A DNA stretch of 64,000 bases, taken from the NCBI GenBank assembly GCA_903834765.1, contig CAILKE010000043.1, positions 1-64,000 on the forward strand, in the 5' to 3' direction. The notes under the pieces were generated by a model. That model had not been told where the DNA came from and made no database searches. It saw only the letters and a program-made list of their open reading frames with translations. The DNA comes from an uncultured Bacteroidota bacterium. Lineage in GTDB: Bacteria; Bacteroidota; Bacteroidia; B-17B0; Aurantibacillaceae. Both the position numbers and the translations under genes were made by a program. How positions within the stretch are numbered: the stretch's first letter is position 1; each line of letters begins with the position of its first letter. This document shows positions 53,415 to 62,828 of this stretch, in pieces.

Positions 53415-54656
53415 ATGGCAAAAGCAGGTCCAATCGTATGTTCGTTTTGCGGACGAGATAAAAAAGAAGTTAAGGTTTTAATCGCAGGAGTTACTGGGCA
53501 CATTTGTGATGTGTGTATTTCTCAAGCATACAAAATTGTAAACGAAGAAGCGGGCGCACAAGGCAATCAGCAAGTACAACATGCCTTAAATGTTTTGAAG
53601 CCGCATGCAATTAAAAAACATTTGGATGAATATATCATTGGACAAGACGAAGCTAAAAAAATAATGAGTGTGGCTGTTTACAATCACTTCAAACGAATTT
53701 CTCATGTTAATTCTGCGAAAGAAGAAATTGAAATTGATAAATCTAATGTGATTTTAGTAGGAGAAACAGGAACAGGAAAAACTTTGTTAGCCCGCACCAT
53801 TGCTAAGTTATTAAACGTTCCTTTTTGCATTGCTGATGCCACGGTATTGACGGAAGCAGGTTATGTAGGAGAAGATGTAGAAAATGTATTAACGCGTTTA
53901 TTGCAAGCTGCTGATTATGACGTAGCAAGCGCAGAGCGTGGTATTGTGTTTATCGACGAGATAGATAAAATTGCGCGTAAAAGTGATAATCCTTCTATAA
54001 CCCGTGGTGTCAGTGGAGAAGGCGTACAACAAGCAATGTTGAAATTATTAGAAGGCTCAATTGTTAACGTGCCACCACAAGGCGGCCGTAAACATCCTGA
54101 TGCAAAGATGATCCAAGTGAACACAAAAAATATTTTATTTATTTGTGGCGGCGCCTTTGATGGCATCGAAAAGAAAATTGCGAATCGCTTGAATACACAA
54201 GCCGTAGGCTACACAGCCTCTGTTGCCGAAGAAGATTATGATAAAACAAATTTATTACAATACGTTTCTCCTCAAGATTTGAAGGCTTTTGGTTTAATCC
54301 CCGAATTGATAGGACGCTTACCTGTATTAACGTATTTAAAACCCTTGGACAAAGCAACCTTGCGCTCCATCTTAACTGAACCTAAAAATGCTTTAATTAA
54401 ACAGTACCAATATTTATTTAAAATGGAAGGGATTACTTTAAAAATTGAAGAAGATGTTTTAGAGTTGATCGTAAACAAAGCGCTTGAATTTAAATTGGGA
54501 GCTCGTGGATTGCGCGGTATTTGCGAAGCCATTATGGTTGATCTCATGTATGATGCGCCTTCTGATGAAAAGGCAACTAAGACAATTACCATTACGCTAG
54601 ACTATTCATTAGATAAGCTAAAGAATGCCCGATTGACGCAATTGCAAGTGGCTTAA
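53415..54656 (+). CDS. clpX: ATP-dependent Clp protease ATP-binding subunit ClpX
   Basis: 413 residues. AAA+ unfoldase that feeds substrates to ClpP. The N-terminal zinc-binding domain has C9, C12, C31 and C34; the ATPase has Walker [12 protein letters not shown], Walker [11 protein letters not shown], the pore-loop [19 protein letters not shown], and [12 protein letters not shown] followed by the sensor-2 GARGLRGI. clpP is not adjacent. It appears to be transcribed alone from the TATTTTTG box in the 236-bp gap upstream. Confidence 0.98.
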   Translation: MAKAGPIVCSFCGRDKKEVKVLIAGVTGHICDVCISQAYKIVNEEAGAQGNQQVQHALNVLKPHAIKKHLDEYIIGQDEAKKIMSVAVYNHFKRISHVNSAKEEIEIDKSNVILVGETGTGKTLLARTIAKLLNVPFCIADATVLTEAGYVGEDVENVLTRLLQAADYDVASAERGIVFIDEIDKIARKSDNPSITRGVSGEGVQQAMLKLLEGSIVNVPPQGGRKHPDAKMIQVNTKNILFICGGAFDGIEKKIANRLNTQAVGYTASVAEEDYDKTNLLQYVSPQDLKAFGLIPELIGRLPVLTYLKPLDKATLRSILTEPKNALIKQYQYLFKMEGITLKIEEDVLELIVNKALEFKLGARGLRGICEAIMVDLMYDAPSDEKATKTITITLDYSLDKLKNARLTQLQVA

Positions 54657-54689
54657 AAAACCATTTAGCTTTTTTGTGTCTTTTTTTTG

Positions 54690-54708
54690 TATCTGCGTTA
54701 TGCAGATA
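54690..54708 (+). promoter_or_regulatory. Hairpin directly before a start codon
   Basis: TATCTGC-GTTAT-GCAGATA forms a 7-bp perfect stem ending one base before the ATG of the next gene. It may occlude the ribosome-binding region, or just be a fragment of the TATCTGCGTT repeat seen at 14918-15053. Confidence 0.4.
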
Positions 54709-54709
54709 G

Positions 54710-55387
54710 ATGAAGATTCAAAGATATATAGTACCAATGTTTGTAAGCACCAATTTATTGGGACAATCAGACGCGGGTTTATATCCAGAAATTTGTTTTG
54801 GCTTAACGCATTCTGCCTATACAAGCATGTGTTTTCAGACAGCAACTAATCTTCAAAATACACATAGCGAAAATGCAACATCACAACATCAATCATCAAT
54901 TACCGAATCGAATACTGGTTTTGGTATCGGATTTTTTTTATACATGCCTTTGAATGATGGACTTGTTTTTAGACCAAAACTAGAAGGTTTATTTTCAACG
55001 AACAGCATTAGTAAACCACTAACAATTTATTCTACATCATTTGATTTAAAATTTTCGCCGGGCTTTTGCATTGCCCTAAAAACAGCGGACGAGCATGGTG
55101 TTGTTTATATTGCTCGAAACATGAGTTGTTATTTAACCAGTAAACAGCCTTATGTGATGTTGAGTCCGATCATTGATTTAAAAAAATTTGATGAAGGTTT
55201 TTTAAATAAAGGATTTCAAAATGAATTAGCATTTGGCTTTTGTATTGGTTATGGCATCAATTACCAATTTCACGGGGTCAACTTTGCGCCTGAAATAAGT
55301 TACAATTTAACTGCCACTGCGCAAAACAAAATAAGTGAATCGAATAAAATGATGCACACGATTACCTTTGCGGTAAATATGTATTAA
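54710..55387 (+). CDS. Putative outer-membrane beta-barrel protein
   Basis: 225 residues with a weak N-terminal signal (MKIQRYIVPMFVSTNLLGQ). Alternating strands follow: TGFGIGFFLYMPLNDGLVFRPKLEG, TSFDLKFSPGFCIALK, ELAFGFCIGYGINYQF, GVNFAPEISYNL and a final HTITFAVNMY. This matches small PorT/OMP-like barrels in plan, but no exact family is recognised. Located 53 bp after clpX, with a hairpin ending right at its start, so it could be a read-through partner of clpX. Low specificity. Confidence 0.6.
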   Translation: MKIQRYIVPMFVSTNLLGQSDAGLYPEICFGLTHSAYTSMCFQTATNLQNTHSENATSQHQSSITESNTGFGIGFFLYMPLNDGLVFRPKLEGLFSTNSISKPLTIYSTSFDLKFSPGFCIALKTADEHGVVYIARNMSCYLTSKQPYVMLSPIIDLKKFDEGFLNKGFQNELAFGFCIGYGINYQFHGVNFAPEISYNLTATAQNKISESNKMMHTITFAVNMY

Positions 55388-55581
55388 AATTCAGGGTGTT
55401 ATTTTTATTATTAAATTTATTCAGAATGCCTTCAGTTTTTTATTCTTAAATCATTGCGAGATACAATGATTTAGCTCATTAGGATGGGGGGGATTACTCA
55501 ACCTAAACCCACTTTAGATAAATGACGATTTTTTTAACACCTCTAATGTTTATTTTTGTTCAAACACTAAACATCTATTGC

Positions 55582-56412
55582 ATGAAAAAAAGTTTACTTT
55601 CAGTTTTGGCATTAAGCGCCATTTTTATTTCTTCAACCGCTTTTATTATCCATAGTGCTGGCGAAGCTGGATATACAGGCTCGCCATCTGAAACAACTTG
55701 TGCGTCTTGCCATAGTGGCGGAACAGGAACAACTATCGTAGGTATTACTGGTAGCCCAGCTTTTACAAGTAATCAATATGTACCCGGACAAACCTATACA
55801 GTTAATGTAAATGTGCAAAATAGCGCTTATAATTCTTTTGGTTTTGGTTGCGAAATTTTAAATTCCAGTAATACAGACGCGGGAAATATGACTTCTTGCA
55901 TGTCGGGAGCACAGTTTTTAACGGCAACGAATGGCAGAAAAAACGCAACTCATACAACGCCTAAAACAGGAACAGGGGCTGCTACTTTTTCTTTTGTATG
56001 GGTGGCTCCATCAACAGGAACAGCAACAATATATGCAGCTGGTAATGCTGTAAATAACAGCAATAATTTTAATGGAGATAAAGTCGGAACTAGTTCTTTG
56101 GTTCTTAGCCCGACAACTACAACAGGCGTTAAAGAAGCTGTTGCTACCGGCTTTACTGATATCTCCATTTTTCCAAACCCAATTGTATCTAAGTTTAAAA
56201 TTAGTTACAACATTGCTACCGATGCAATTGTTAATACTTCTTTGTATGATATACAAGGAAAATTGTTGAATGAATTAATTAATGAAAAACAAGTTTCTGG
56301 AAATCATACATTAAAACTCTCTCTGCCTGATGGTCTTCCGAAAGGTGCGTATATTGTTAAGTTAGTTGCTAATTCAAATATAGGAGCTCAGCGTTTGATA
56401 ATAGTAGAATAA
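55582..56412 (+). CDS. Secreted choice-of-anchor V protein with T9SS sorting tail
   Basis: 276 residues from the ATG at 55582 (MKKSLLSVLALSAIFISSTAF); an upstream in-frame ATG at 55522 is less likely. After the signal peptide comes a choice-of-anchor V/reelin-like domain with the conserved GSPSETTCASCHSGG, which resembles a CxxCH haem motif but is also standard for this family without known haem. The Ig-like middle and the C-terminal Por sorting domain (ISIFPNPIVSKFKISYN to GAQRLIIVE) predict type IX secretion. A run of seven G lies ~90 bp upstream. A terminator follows. Confidence 0.87.
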   Translation: MKKSLLSVLALSAIFISSTAFIIHSAGEAGYTGSPSETTCASCHSGGTGTTIVGITGSPAFTSNQYVPGQTYTVNVNVQNSAYNSFGFGCEILNSSNTDAGNMTSCMSGAQFLTATNGRKNATHTTPKTGTGAATFSFVWVAPSTGTATIYAAGNAVNNSNNFNGDKVGTSSLVLSPTTTTGVKEAVATGFTDISIFPNPIVSKFKISYNIATDAIVNTSLYDIQGKLLNELINEKQVSGNHTLKLSLPDGLPKGAYIVKLVANSNIGAQRLIIVE

Positions 56413-56437
56413 CAACCATTTTATTTTAAATATTTAC

Positions 56438-56476
56438 AAGCAATCGTGTGGAAATAACATGCGATTGCTTTTTTTT
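56438..56476 (+). terminator. Terminator after the choice-of-anchor V gene
   Basis: AAGCAATCG pairs with CGATTGCTT across a 15-base loop, followed by a T run. Confidence 0.85.
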
Positions 56477-56620
56477 AAGCATTAACTAAATTCATTAGCG
56501 CTGTATTATCTCATAAATCTATGTGATATATATTATTTTCGATTTGAACGAACTGAGTTACTTTTAATAAAAGTTAGCGGTATGATTACACTAAAAACAA
56601 ATAATTAAAAGGAATTTAAT

Positions 56621-56761
56621 TTGAAATTGTTTTGCGCTCAAGTTTTGGCTGATGCTTCCTATAAGTCAAAAACAAAGGTAGAAAAGGGCATACATACTTG
56701 TGTAACAAAAGAACGTTTATTCAAAGAGCATCTCGCCAAGCTTAAAAACAATTCAAAATAA
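56621..56761 (+). CDS. Possible 46-residue basic protein (TTG start)
   Basis: In the 490-bp gap before the eRF1-like gene, a TTG at 56621 preceded by AAAAGGAATTTAAT opens a 46-codon frame (MKLFCAQVLADASYKSKTK to LAKLKNNSK). It is rich in Lys with two Cys; no family is recognised. The good spacing to an AAGGA-like site supports translation, but the length and lack of homology keep this tentative. Confidence 0.3.
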   Translation: MKLFCAQVLADASYKSKTKVEKGIHTCVTKERLFKEHLAKLKNNSK

Positions 56762-56803
56762 ATAACAACGCAAAAAATAAATCATTAAAATTAATTATAT
56801 GAA

Positions 56804-56893
56804 ATAGCCATGTTTGCCGAAACACAAACACATCCCGATAGCTATCGGGAGAAGATAAACTGGCTATACCATACGGTAAATAAAAAACAATAA
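56804..56893 (+). ncRNA. Candidate structured leader element, copy C
   Basis: ATAGCCATGTTT pairs with AAACTGGCTAT (one bulged base), followed by ATACCAT and an A-rich AAATAAAAAACAATAA tail, 9 bp before the ATG of the eRF1-like gene. It matches copies A and B before lepA. Its loop carries the palindrome TCCCGATAGCTATCGGGA (56833-56850). A 27-codon frame (56810-56893) ends WLYHTVNKKQ, like copy A. Confidence 0.5.
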
Positions 56894-56902
56894 TTTAGAC
56901 AT

Positions 56903-57304
56903 ATGAAAAATAATTTAGGAGTATGGATTGACGGCACTAAAGCTGTTATAGTTGACATAGCGAACAACTCTGTAATAGAGGTTTTAGCAAATATTGATAG
57001 TAAAACAAATCATATATCAGATAAAGAGGTCGGCAATTTTTTAGGAGCCGGTCATCATAATGGTGATGAAAGAACATACGAAGAGCGCAGAAAGCACCAA
57101 ACTCAAGCTTATTTGAATAATGTGATGGCTAAAATAAAAGGCGCTGATGGTATTTATGTGTTTGGTCCATCTGAGATGAAAACACATTTGAAAACGTATA
57201 TTGAATCAGACAAAAAACTAGCGACTGTTTTAAAAGCAGTTGATAGTGCCGATAAATTGACCGAAAACCAAATTGTGGCTGCTGTAAAAAAACAGTTTGC
57301 TTAG
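56903..57304 (+). CDS. eRF1/host-attachment-like small protein
   Basis: 133 residues, cytoplasmic. The start MKNNLGVWIDGTKAVIVDI, the basic middle (YEERRKHQTQAYLNNVMAKI) and GADGIYVFGPSEMKTHLKTYIES resemble bacterial proteins with an eRF1-domain or host-attachment fold, which in some lineages associate with ribosomes. No GGQ motif is seen, so it is not a peptidyl-tRNA hydrolase of release-factor type. Preceded by the same leader element as lepA, so a link to translation stress is tempting but unproven. Confidence 0.65.
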   Translation: MKNNLGVWIDGTKAVIVDIANNSVIEVLANIDSKTNHISDKEVGNFLGAGHHNGDERTYEERRKHQTQAYLNNVMAKIKGADGIYVFGPSEMKTHLKTYIESDKKLATVLKAVDSADKLTENQIVAAVKKQFA

Positions 57305-57327
57305 TAAATATTTTTCTCCATTTTGGA

Positions 57328-57458
57328 AGAAGCTGTCTCAAAAGTAATTTTACAGTCATCCTGAACTTGTTTCAGGATCCCAAACCTTGTAAAATAGATC
57401 TTTTCGAGATGCTGAAATAAATTCAGCATGGCGATAAGGTGTTTTTGAGACAGCTTCT
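57328..57458. mobile_element. MITE-like element (131 bp)
   Basis: Bounded by the perfect 16-bp inverted repeat AGAAGCTGTCTCAAAA (57328-57343) / TTTTGAGACAGCTTCT (57443-57458). Inside are two hairpins: ATCCTGAA-CTTGT-TTCAGGAT (57358-57378) and ATGCTGAA-ATAAA-TTCAGCAT (57409-57429). No transposase frame is inside and no clear target duplication is visible; its GCTGTCTCAAAA ends resemble those of transposons in Bacteroidota. Confidence 0.6.
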
Positions 57459-57535
57459 ATTTTTAAAATACAATTTAGTATCGTTGTATTATCGCTTACA
57501 AAGCCTTATCATTGTAAGCCTAATAAAGTCAACTC

Positions 57536-58840
57536 ATGCACCAGATACTCCAAAACTTTAAGATTAAAAAACTCAACGATATGCAATTAGCATCCATCGA
57601 TGCTAATAAAAAAAACAATGATGTTATTTTAGTTGCACCTACAGGTTCTGGTAAAACATTAGCTTTTTTATTGCCACTAATCAGTATTATTGACGCTAAC
57701 AAAAAAGGCGTACAAGTATTGATCATTGCGCCATCTCGCGAGTTGGCCATACAAATAGAGCAAGTTTTTAAAACTATGGCAACAGGCTTTAAAGTTAACT
57801 GTTGCTACGGAGGTCATTCAACCAAAACAGAACGCAACAATTTAGAAGAAGCGCCAACCGTGCTTATCGGAACTCCTGGCAGATTGTGTTACCATATCAA
57901 TCGCAAGCATGTTGATACGAGTACTATTGAAACATTAATCATTGATGAATTTGATAAAGGGTTGGAATTCGGATTTCAGGATGATATGGAATCTATCGTG
58001 AAGTCTTTATCTAATTTAAAAAAACGCATACTCACGTCTGCAACCAACAGCATCGAATTGCCTGATTTTATGGGCTTAAATAAGCCTGTGACTTTAAATT
58101 ATTTTACAACAGATGATGTACCATCGAAGTTGGAGATTAGAATAGTAAAAGCAGAAAAAACAGATAAGTTAGATGCCTTGTTTAATTTAATTTGTAAAAT
58201 TGGCAACAAGCCAACCATTGTGTTTTGTAATCACCGTGAGGCAGTTGATCGAATCAGTGATTTGCTTCACCACCAAGGATTAGCGCACGATGTGTTTCAC
58301 GGCGGTATGGAACAAGATGAGCGCGAACGCGCCTTAATTAAATTTAGAAACGGAAGCCATAGTGTATTAATTTCTACAGACTTAGCTGCACGCGGGTTAG
58401 ACATTCCTGAAATAGAATACGTAATTCATTACCAATTACCATTAACGATCGAAACGTATACTCACCGAAATGGGCGTACAGCGCGTATGCATGCGAAAGG
58501 CGTGGCTTATTTAATTTTAGGAGAAGAAGAATATCAACCGAAATTTATTACTGAAAAAATTGAGGTGGAGAAAATAGAAGCAACAAAGATTATTCCACCA
58601 CCACCGGTTTGGGAAACCTTATACATCAGTGTAGGTAAAAAAGAGAAAGTAAATAAAATAGACATAGTTGGTTTATTATTGCAAAAAGGAAATTTGCAAA
58701 AAGATGAATTAGGATTGATTGAAGTACTTGACCATTGTGCTTTTGCGGCAGTTAAGCGTACAAAGATTCAAGCCCTATTACAAGCTATTAAAAACGAAAA
58801 ATTGAAAGGGAAAAGCGCAAAAATATCGGTGGCAAAGTAG
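57536..58840 (+). CDS. DEAD-box RNA helicase with DbpA-like tail
   Basis: 434 residues. RecA-like domains with Q-motif-adjacent LNDMQLASIDA, Walker A APTGSGKT, APSRELAIQ, TPGR, motif II DEFD (instead of DEAD), SAT, FCNHRE, STDLAARGLDIP and motif VI HRNGRTARM (instead of HRIGRTGR). A short C-terminal basic part (~residues 365-434, ETLYISVGKKEKVNKIDIVGLL) matches a DbpA-type RNA-binding domain. DbpA acts in 50S assembly. The motif II/VI changes keep the catalytic Asp-Glu and Arg residues, so activity is likely. Confidence 0.9.
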   Translation: MHQILQNFKIKKLNDMQLASIDANKKNNDVILVAPTGSGKTLAFLLPLISIIDANKKGVQVLIIAPSRELAIQIEQVFKTMATGFKVNCCYGGHSTKTERNNLEEAPTVLIGTPGRLCYHINRKHVDTSTIETLIIDEFDKGLEFGFQDDMESIVKSLSNLKKRILTSATNSIELPDFMGLNKPVTLNYFTTDDVPSKLEIRIVKAEKTDKLDALFNLICKIGNKPTIVFCNHREAVDRISDLLHHQGLAHDVFHGGMEQDERERALIKFRNGSHSVLISTDLAARGLDIPEIEYVIHYQLPLTIETYTHRNGRTARMHAKGVAYLILGEEEYQPKFITEKIEVEKIEATKIIPPPPVWETLYISVGKKEKVNKIDIVGLLLQKGNLQKDELGLIEVLDHCAFAAVKRTKIQALLQAIKNEKLKGKSAKISVAK

Positions 58841-58881
58841 AAATGAAATTATTTTTATAAAGAACGGCGAGTTTTTATTCG

Positions 58882-58932
58882 CTATACTTTAGTATAGTAC
58901 TATCTAAAGTATAGTAAATGTGTTTACCTTTG
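58882..58932 (+). promoter_or_regulatory. Pirin promoter with operator-like palindrome
   Basis: CTATACTTTAG (58882-58892) and its exact complement CTAAAGTATAG (58904-58914) flank the near-palindromic TATAGTACTAT. Eleven bases downstream is TACCTTTG (58925-58932), a perfect TAnnTTTG box. The arrangement suits a repressor, for example of the HxlR/MarR kind, controlling pirin. Confidence 0.55.
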
Positions 58933-59004
58933 TATGGTCGAAAAAGGGACAAAGTATTTGTTTCTAATAAATACATTCATTCACAAACCAATAATTAAAA
59001 TGTT

Positions 59005-59856
59005 ATGAAAACGAGGTCCATTGCTAAAATCATATATGCTTCCACCTTTGATATGGGAGGCTTACCAATCAGACAACCACTTCCTTCATCAGAACTCGAT
59101 TACCTAGATCCTTTTGTATTATTGCATCATGGGCACGTTATCATGGATAAAGATATGGATTTGAAACGCGCAGGTGTTGGGCCGCATCCGCACAGAGGAT
59201 TTTCTCCCGTAACTTTTGTCTTTAAAGGAGGCACTCACCATCGTGATAGCAGAGGAAACGATCATAAAGTATTTGAGGGAGGAACCCAATGGATGCATGC
59301 AGGGATGGGAATTATCCACAGCGAAAGGCCTTTGGAACCTGAAATGGAAATAATCCAAATGTGGATCAACACACCGGCTAAACAAAAAATGGAGCAACCT
59401 ATGTATTTCCCTTTATCCAAAGAAGAAACTCCACAATTTGTCAGCGAGGATAAATTGATAGAAGTAAATGTGGTTACAGGAAATGTATTAGGCATAAAGG
59501 GTCCTATACCTACCATGACGCCTATTAATTCAGCCATGTTGCATATTTCAAAAAATGGAACGTTAGAAATTCCTTTACCAAAAAATCATCATGCCTTTTT
59601 GTATTTACTGGACGGTAAATTAAACCTAGGTGAAGATACAGAAGTGGTAGGAAAGAAATTGATCGTATTTGCCAATGATGGCGATAGTATAACCATTAAG
59701 GGGTTAGAAGATACAAGAGCCTTATTGATGAGTGGCGAACCTATTGGTGAAAAAATTGTTGCTCAAGGACCTTTTGTGATGAATAACGAAACACAATTGA
59801 TGGAAGCTTATCGTGATGCAAGAATGGGTAAAATGGGTGTTTTGATTGAAGATTAA
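59005..59856 (+). CDS. Pirin-family protein
   Basis: 283 residues, bicupin. The metal-binding His/Glu set lies in GVGPHPHRGFSPVTFVFKGG and HRDSRGNDHKVFEGGTQWMHAGMGIIHSE, followed by a second cupin (GTLEIPLPKNHHAFLYLLDGKL). Bacterial pirins are often quercetinase-like or act as redox-responsive partners of metabolic enzymes. The operator-like palindrome and -7 box upstream suggest inducible expression. Convergent with the next gene. Confidence 0.93.
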   Translation: MKTRSIAKIIYASTFDMGGLPIRQPLPSSELDYLDPFVLLHHGHVIMDKDMDLKRAGVGPHPHRGFSPVTFVFKGGTHHRDSRGNDHKVFEGGTQWMHAGMGIIHSERPLEPEMEIIQMWINTPAKQKMEQPMYFPLSKEETPQFVSEDKLIEVNVVTGNVLGIKGPIPTMTPINSAMLHISKNGTLEIPLPKNHHAFLYLLDGKLNLGEDTEVVGKKLIVFANDGDSITIKGLEDTRALLMSGEPIGEKIVAQGPFVMNNETQLMEAYRDARMGKMGVLIED

Positions 59857-59881
59857 TCTTTAAAGAAATATTTCGGTTTAC

Positions 59882-60733
59882 TTAATACACAAACTGTTTT
59901 ACTTCTTTAGGAATAGTAAACGTTTCGACACTTTTGTAAAACTCTTCAAAGGCTTGATTTAAAAGAAACACACAGCCTTTGAATTTTTTCAGATCTTTGG
60001 ATTCGATAACACCTACTTTAAGTTTTGGTAATTGCTCGTACAGAGCGTCTAATTTGATCGAGGTCATGGTTTCTTTTCCATTGTAAAAAGACTGACTGGT
60101 ACTTTTGATTTGAAAGAAGGGGAAGGGTTTGTGTAGTTGAATAAAATAACGGTTCTTGATAACAATTGCTACGTCTCTTTCAGGAGCTCCCCGTTCAATA
60201 GATGAGTTAGCAAGACTTTCAGGAACAACACCTAAAGAAGAATTGCAAATAGCACTTCTATTATCTGCGATGATATAAAAAGATGCTGTACAAACAATAT
60301 TAGGATTGATTACCAAATTGGTGTCTAAAAAAATACCGGAAATGTTTTTGTGCTTCACAGAATCAGAATAATCGGAAGAGAAAAAGTAAACAGGACAAAA
60401 CTTGAATTCTTGTAAATAAGATAGAATGATAATCTTATTTTTAATGTCGGTTTCTCTTTCAACCTGTGTTGCCAGATCATTATTCCCTGCAGCTTTTAAT
60501 CGATTAATGGTATTGGCATTTGTTTTTAATCGAACTAATAACGCACCATCTTTTTTAAGAGATATAATTTGTGCTTTGGCTATATCAAAGCGTAACGCAT
60601 GAAAATTGGCAAAAGTAGTATCGCCTTTATATTCAGTAATTACTGGTGGTTTAACGCCCTCGTCTTGAGAAAAAAAGCTGTTTGAGATTAATAAAAAAAT
60701 TATTAAAAATAAATTATTTAATTTCTGACCCAT
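59882..60733 (-). CDS. Hypothetical exported protein
   Basis: 283 residues from the ATG at 60733 ([23 protein letters not shown]), which gives a clean signal peptide; a longer frame from 60760 is rejected. The start overlaps the end of metG by 20 bp, so it is co-transcribed with it. No known domain is recognised: alternating beta-rich segments ([62 protein letters not shown]) suggest a globular periplasmic protein. Function unknown. Confidence 0.75.
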   Translation of the reverse strand: MGQKLNNLFLIIFLLISNSFFSQDEGVKPPVITEYKGDTTFANFHALRFDIAKAQIISLKKDGALLVRLKTNANTINRLKAAGNNDLATQVERETDIKNKIIILSYLQEFKFCPVYFFSSDYSDSVKHKNISGIFLDTNLVINPNIVCTASFYIIADNRSAICNSSLGVVPESLANSSIERGAPERDVAIVIKNRYFIQLHKPFPFFQIKSTSQSFYNGKETMTSIKLDALYEQLPKLKVGVIESKDLKKFKGCVFLLNQAFEEFYKSVETFTIPKEVKQFVY

Positions 60734-62753
60734 TATTAAAATCTGATTTTGTTGGAACAATAAAACTTAATTCGCCTTTACTATTTGCTGCCATTAAAAT
60801 CATTCCTTGACTTTCAATACCTTTTATTTTTCGTGATGCTAAATTTACCAAGATGCTAACTTGCTGCCCGATGATATCTTCTGGTTTGTAGTACTCCGCA
60901 ATGCCACTAACCACAGTTCGTTGATCGATGCCTGTATCTATTTTTAATTTCAAAAGCTTGTCCGTTTTAGGCACCCGTTCTGCTTCTAAAATGGTACCTG
61001 TGCGGATATCCATTTTATTAAAATCATCAAAAGACGTTTCTGGTTTTGAAGGAGCGATCACTGTTTGCACATTGGCTGCTTTACTATCTTCCAGCTTTTT
61101 TACTTGAGCTTCTATTTCTGCATCTTCAATTTTTGCAAACAATAATTCATCTTTATTGATTTGATGTCCAGCAGCCATATTCGAGGTTTGCTTAGCGGCA
61201 TGCCATTTTAAAGTTGGCATATTTAATAATGCAAATAATTTAGAAGAAGTAAATGGAATAAACGGTTCGCAAACAATTGCTAAATTACAAGTAATTTGTA
61301 AGGCAATATTCATGACCGTTTTCACGCGTTCTTCATCTGTTTTAATTAATTTCCAAGGCTCTGTTTCGGCTAAATATTTATTGCCCAAGCGCGCTAAGTT
61401 CATCATTTCACTGAGCGCTTCTCTAAATCTGAATTGCTCGATAGACGCTGCAATTTTATCTGGGAAAGCCGCTAATTCTTCTAAGACAATGAGATCTTCT
61501 TTGGTATAACGTTCTGACGCTGGTACTTGTCCATTATAAAATTTATGTGTGAGTACCAATGTTCGGTTTACGAAGTTTCCTAAAATGGCAACTAACTCAT
61601 TATTGTTTTTCGCTTGAAAATCTTTCCAAGTAAAATCATTGTCTTTGTTTTCAGGCGCATTAGCGCAAAGTGTGTAACGAAGCACATCTTGCTTATCTTT
61701 AAATTCTAATAAATATTCGTGTAACCAAACAGCCCAATTGCGAGACGTAGAGATTTTATCTCCTTCTAAATTTAAAAATTCATTGGCAGGAACATTATCA
61801 GCTAATATAAAATCGCCATGCTCCATTAACATACTTTGAAAAATTATACAGTGAAACACAATATTGTCTTTCCCAATAAAATGGATTAAACGTGTGTCTT
61901 TATCTTTCCAATATAATTCCCAATCGTTAGGGCGTAATTCTTTAGTAGCAGAGATATAGCCTATCGGTGCATCAAACCATACGTATAATACTTTTCCTTC
62001 TGCACCTTTAACAGGCACGGGCACTCCCCAATCTAAATCACGTGTCATGGAACGAGGCTGTAAACCGTCGCCACTATCTAACCAACTTTTGCATTGTCCG
62101 TATACGTTATTCTTCCAATCGGTATGTTGGTCTAAGTAAGCTTGTATTTTAGGTTGTAATTTATCTAAAGGCAAAAACCAATTTTTAGTTTCTTTTAAAA
62201 TAGGCTTACTTCCGCTTAATGTTGATTTTGGATCAATAAGATCTGTTGGATTTAATGTACTTCCGCATTTTTCGCACTGATCGCCATAAGCATTAGGATT
62301 GGTGCATTTAGGGCAGGTTCCCACAATATAACGATCGGCAAGGAATTGTTTTGCTTCATCATCATAATATTGTTCGGTTACTTGCTCGGTAAAAACACCC
62401 TTATCATATAATACGGTAAAAAAATCAGAAGCTGTTTGATGGTGAATTTTACTGGATGTTCGAGAGTACACATCAAAAGAAATTCCAAACTCTTTGAAAG
62501 AGTCTCCCATCATTTTATGGTATTTATCTACCACATCTTGTGGGGTAATACCTTCTTTTTTTGCTTTAATCGTAATAGGAACGCCGTGCTCATCGCTTCC
62601 GCAGATAAACAAAACATCTTCGCCTTTGCTTCGTTTGTATCTCACAAATATATCAGATGGTAAATAACAGCCCGCTAAATGACCAATATGAACTGGTCCA
62701 TTAGCATAAGGCAATGCAGAAGTAACAAGTGTGCGTTTATAAGTTTGAGCCAT
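60714..62753 (-). CDS. metG: Methionyl-tRNA synthetase
   Basis: 679 residues, the long bacterial form with a C-terminal tRNA-binding (EMAP-like) domain (~570-679, [20 protein letters not shown]) that allows dimerisation. Class I signatures are [14 protein letters not shown] (HIGH) and DKISTSRNW (KMSKS counterpart). A four-cysteine zinc knuckle (CPKC ... CEKC) sits in the connective peptide. Charges tRNA-Met and initiator tRNA. Overlaps the hypothetical exported protein gene at its end. Confidence 0.98.
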   Translation of the reverse strand: MAQTYKRTLVTSALPYANGPVHIGHLAGCYLPSDIFVRYKRSKGEDVLFICGSDEHGVPITIKAKKEGITPQDVVDKYHKMMGDSFKEFGISFDVYSRTSSKIHHQTASDFFTVLYDKGVFTEQVTEQYYDDEAKQFLADRYIVGTCPKCTNPNAYGDQCEKCGSTLNPTDLIDPKSTLSGSKPILKETKNWFLPLDKLQPKIQAYLDQHTDWKNNVYGQCKSWLDSGDGLQPRSMTRDLDWGVPVPVKGAEGKVLYVWFDAPIGYISATKELRPNDWELYWKDKDTRLIHFIGKDNIVFHCIIFQSMLMEHGDFILADNVPANEFLNLEGDKISTSRNWAVWLHEYLLEFKDKQDVLRYTLCANAPENKDNDFTWKDFQAKNNNELVAILGNFVNRTLVLTHKFYNGQVPASERYTKEDLIVLEELAAFPDKIAASIEQFRFREALSEMMNLARLGNKYLAETEPWKLIKTDEERVKTVMNIALQITCNLAIVCEPFIPFTSSKLFALLNMPTLKWHAAKQTSNMAAGHQINKDELLFAKIEDAEIEAQVKKLEDSKAANVQTVIAPSKPETSFDDFNKMDIRTGTILEAERVPKTDKLLKLKIDTGIDQRTVVSGIAEYYKPEDIIGQQVSILVNLASRKIKGIESQGMILMAANSKGELSFIVPTKSDFNNGSEIK

Positions 62754-62828
62754 ACTATTTTAAGAGTAGAAAAATTGCTGTAAAATTGTGTAAAGATAAC
62801 ATTTAACATTAATACAAAAACGTAAAAA

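Noticed and set aside
55725-55740. CASCH in the choice-of-anchor V protein as a cytochrome c haem site
   Set aside because: This CxxCH sequence is part of the normal choice-of-anchor V signature and no distal haem ligand or cytochrome fold is evident.
56413-56902. tRNA or known riboswitch in the long gaps at 16.3-16.9 and 56.4-56.9 kb
   Set aside because: No cloverleaf with a T-loop (GTTCRA) and acceptor stem, and no conserved core of a riboswitch class that I know, could be found by reading both strands.
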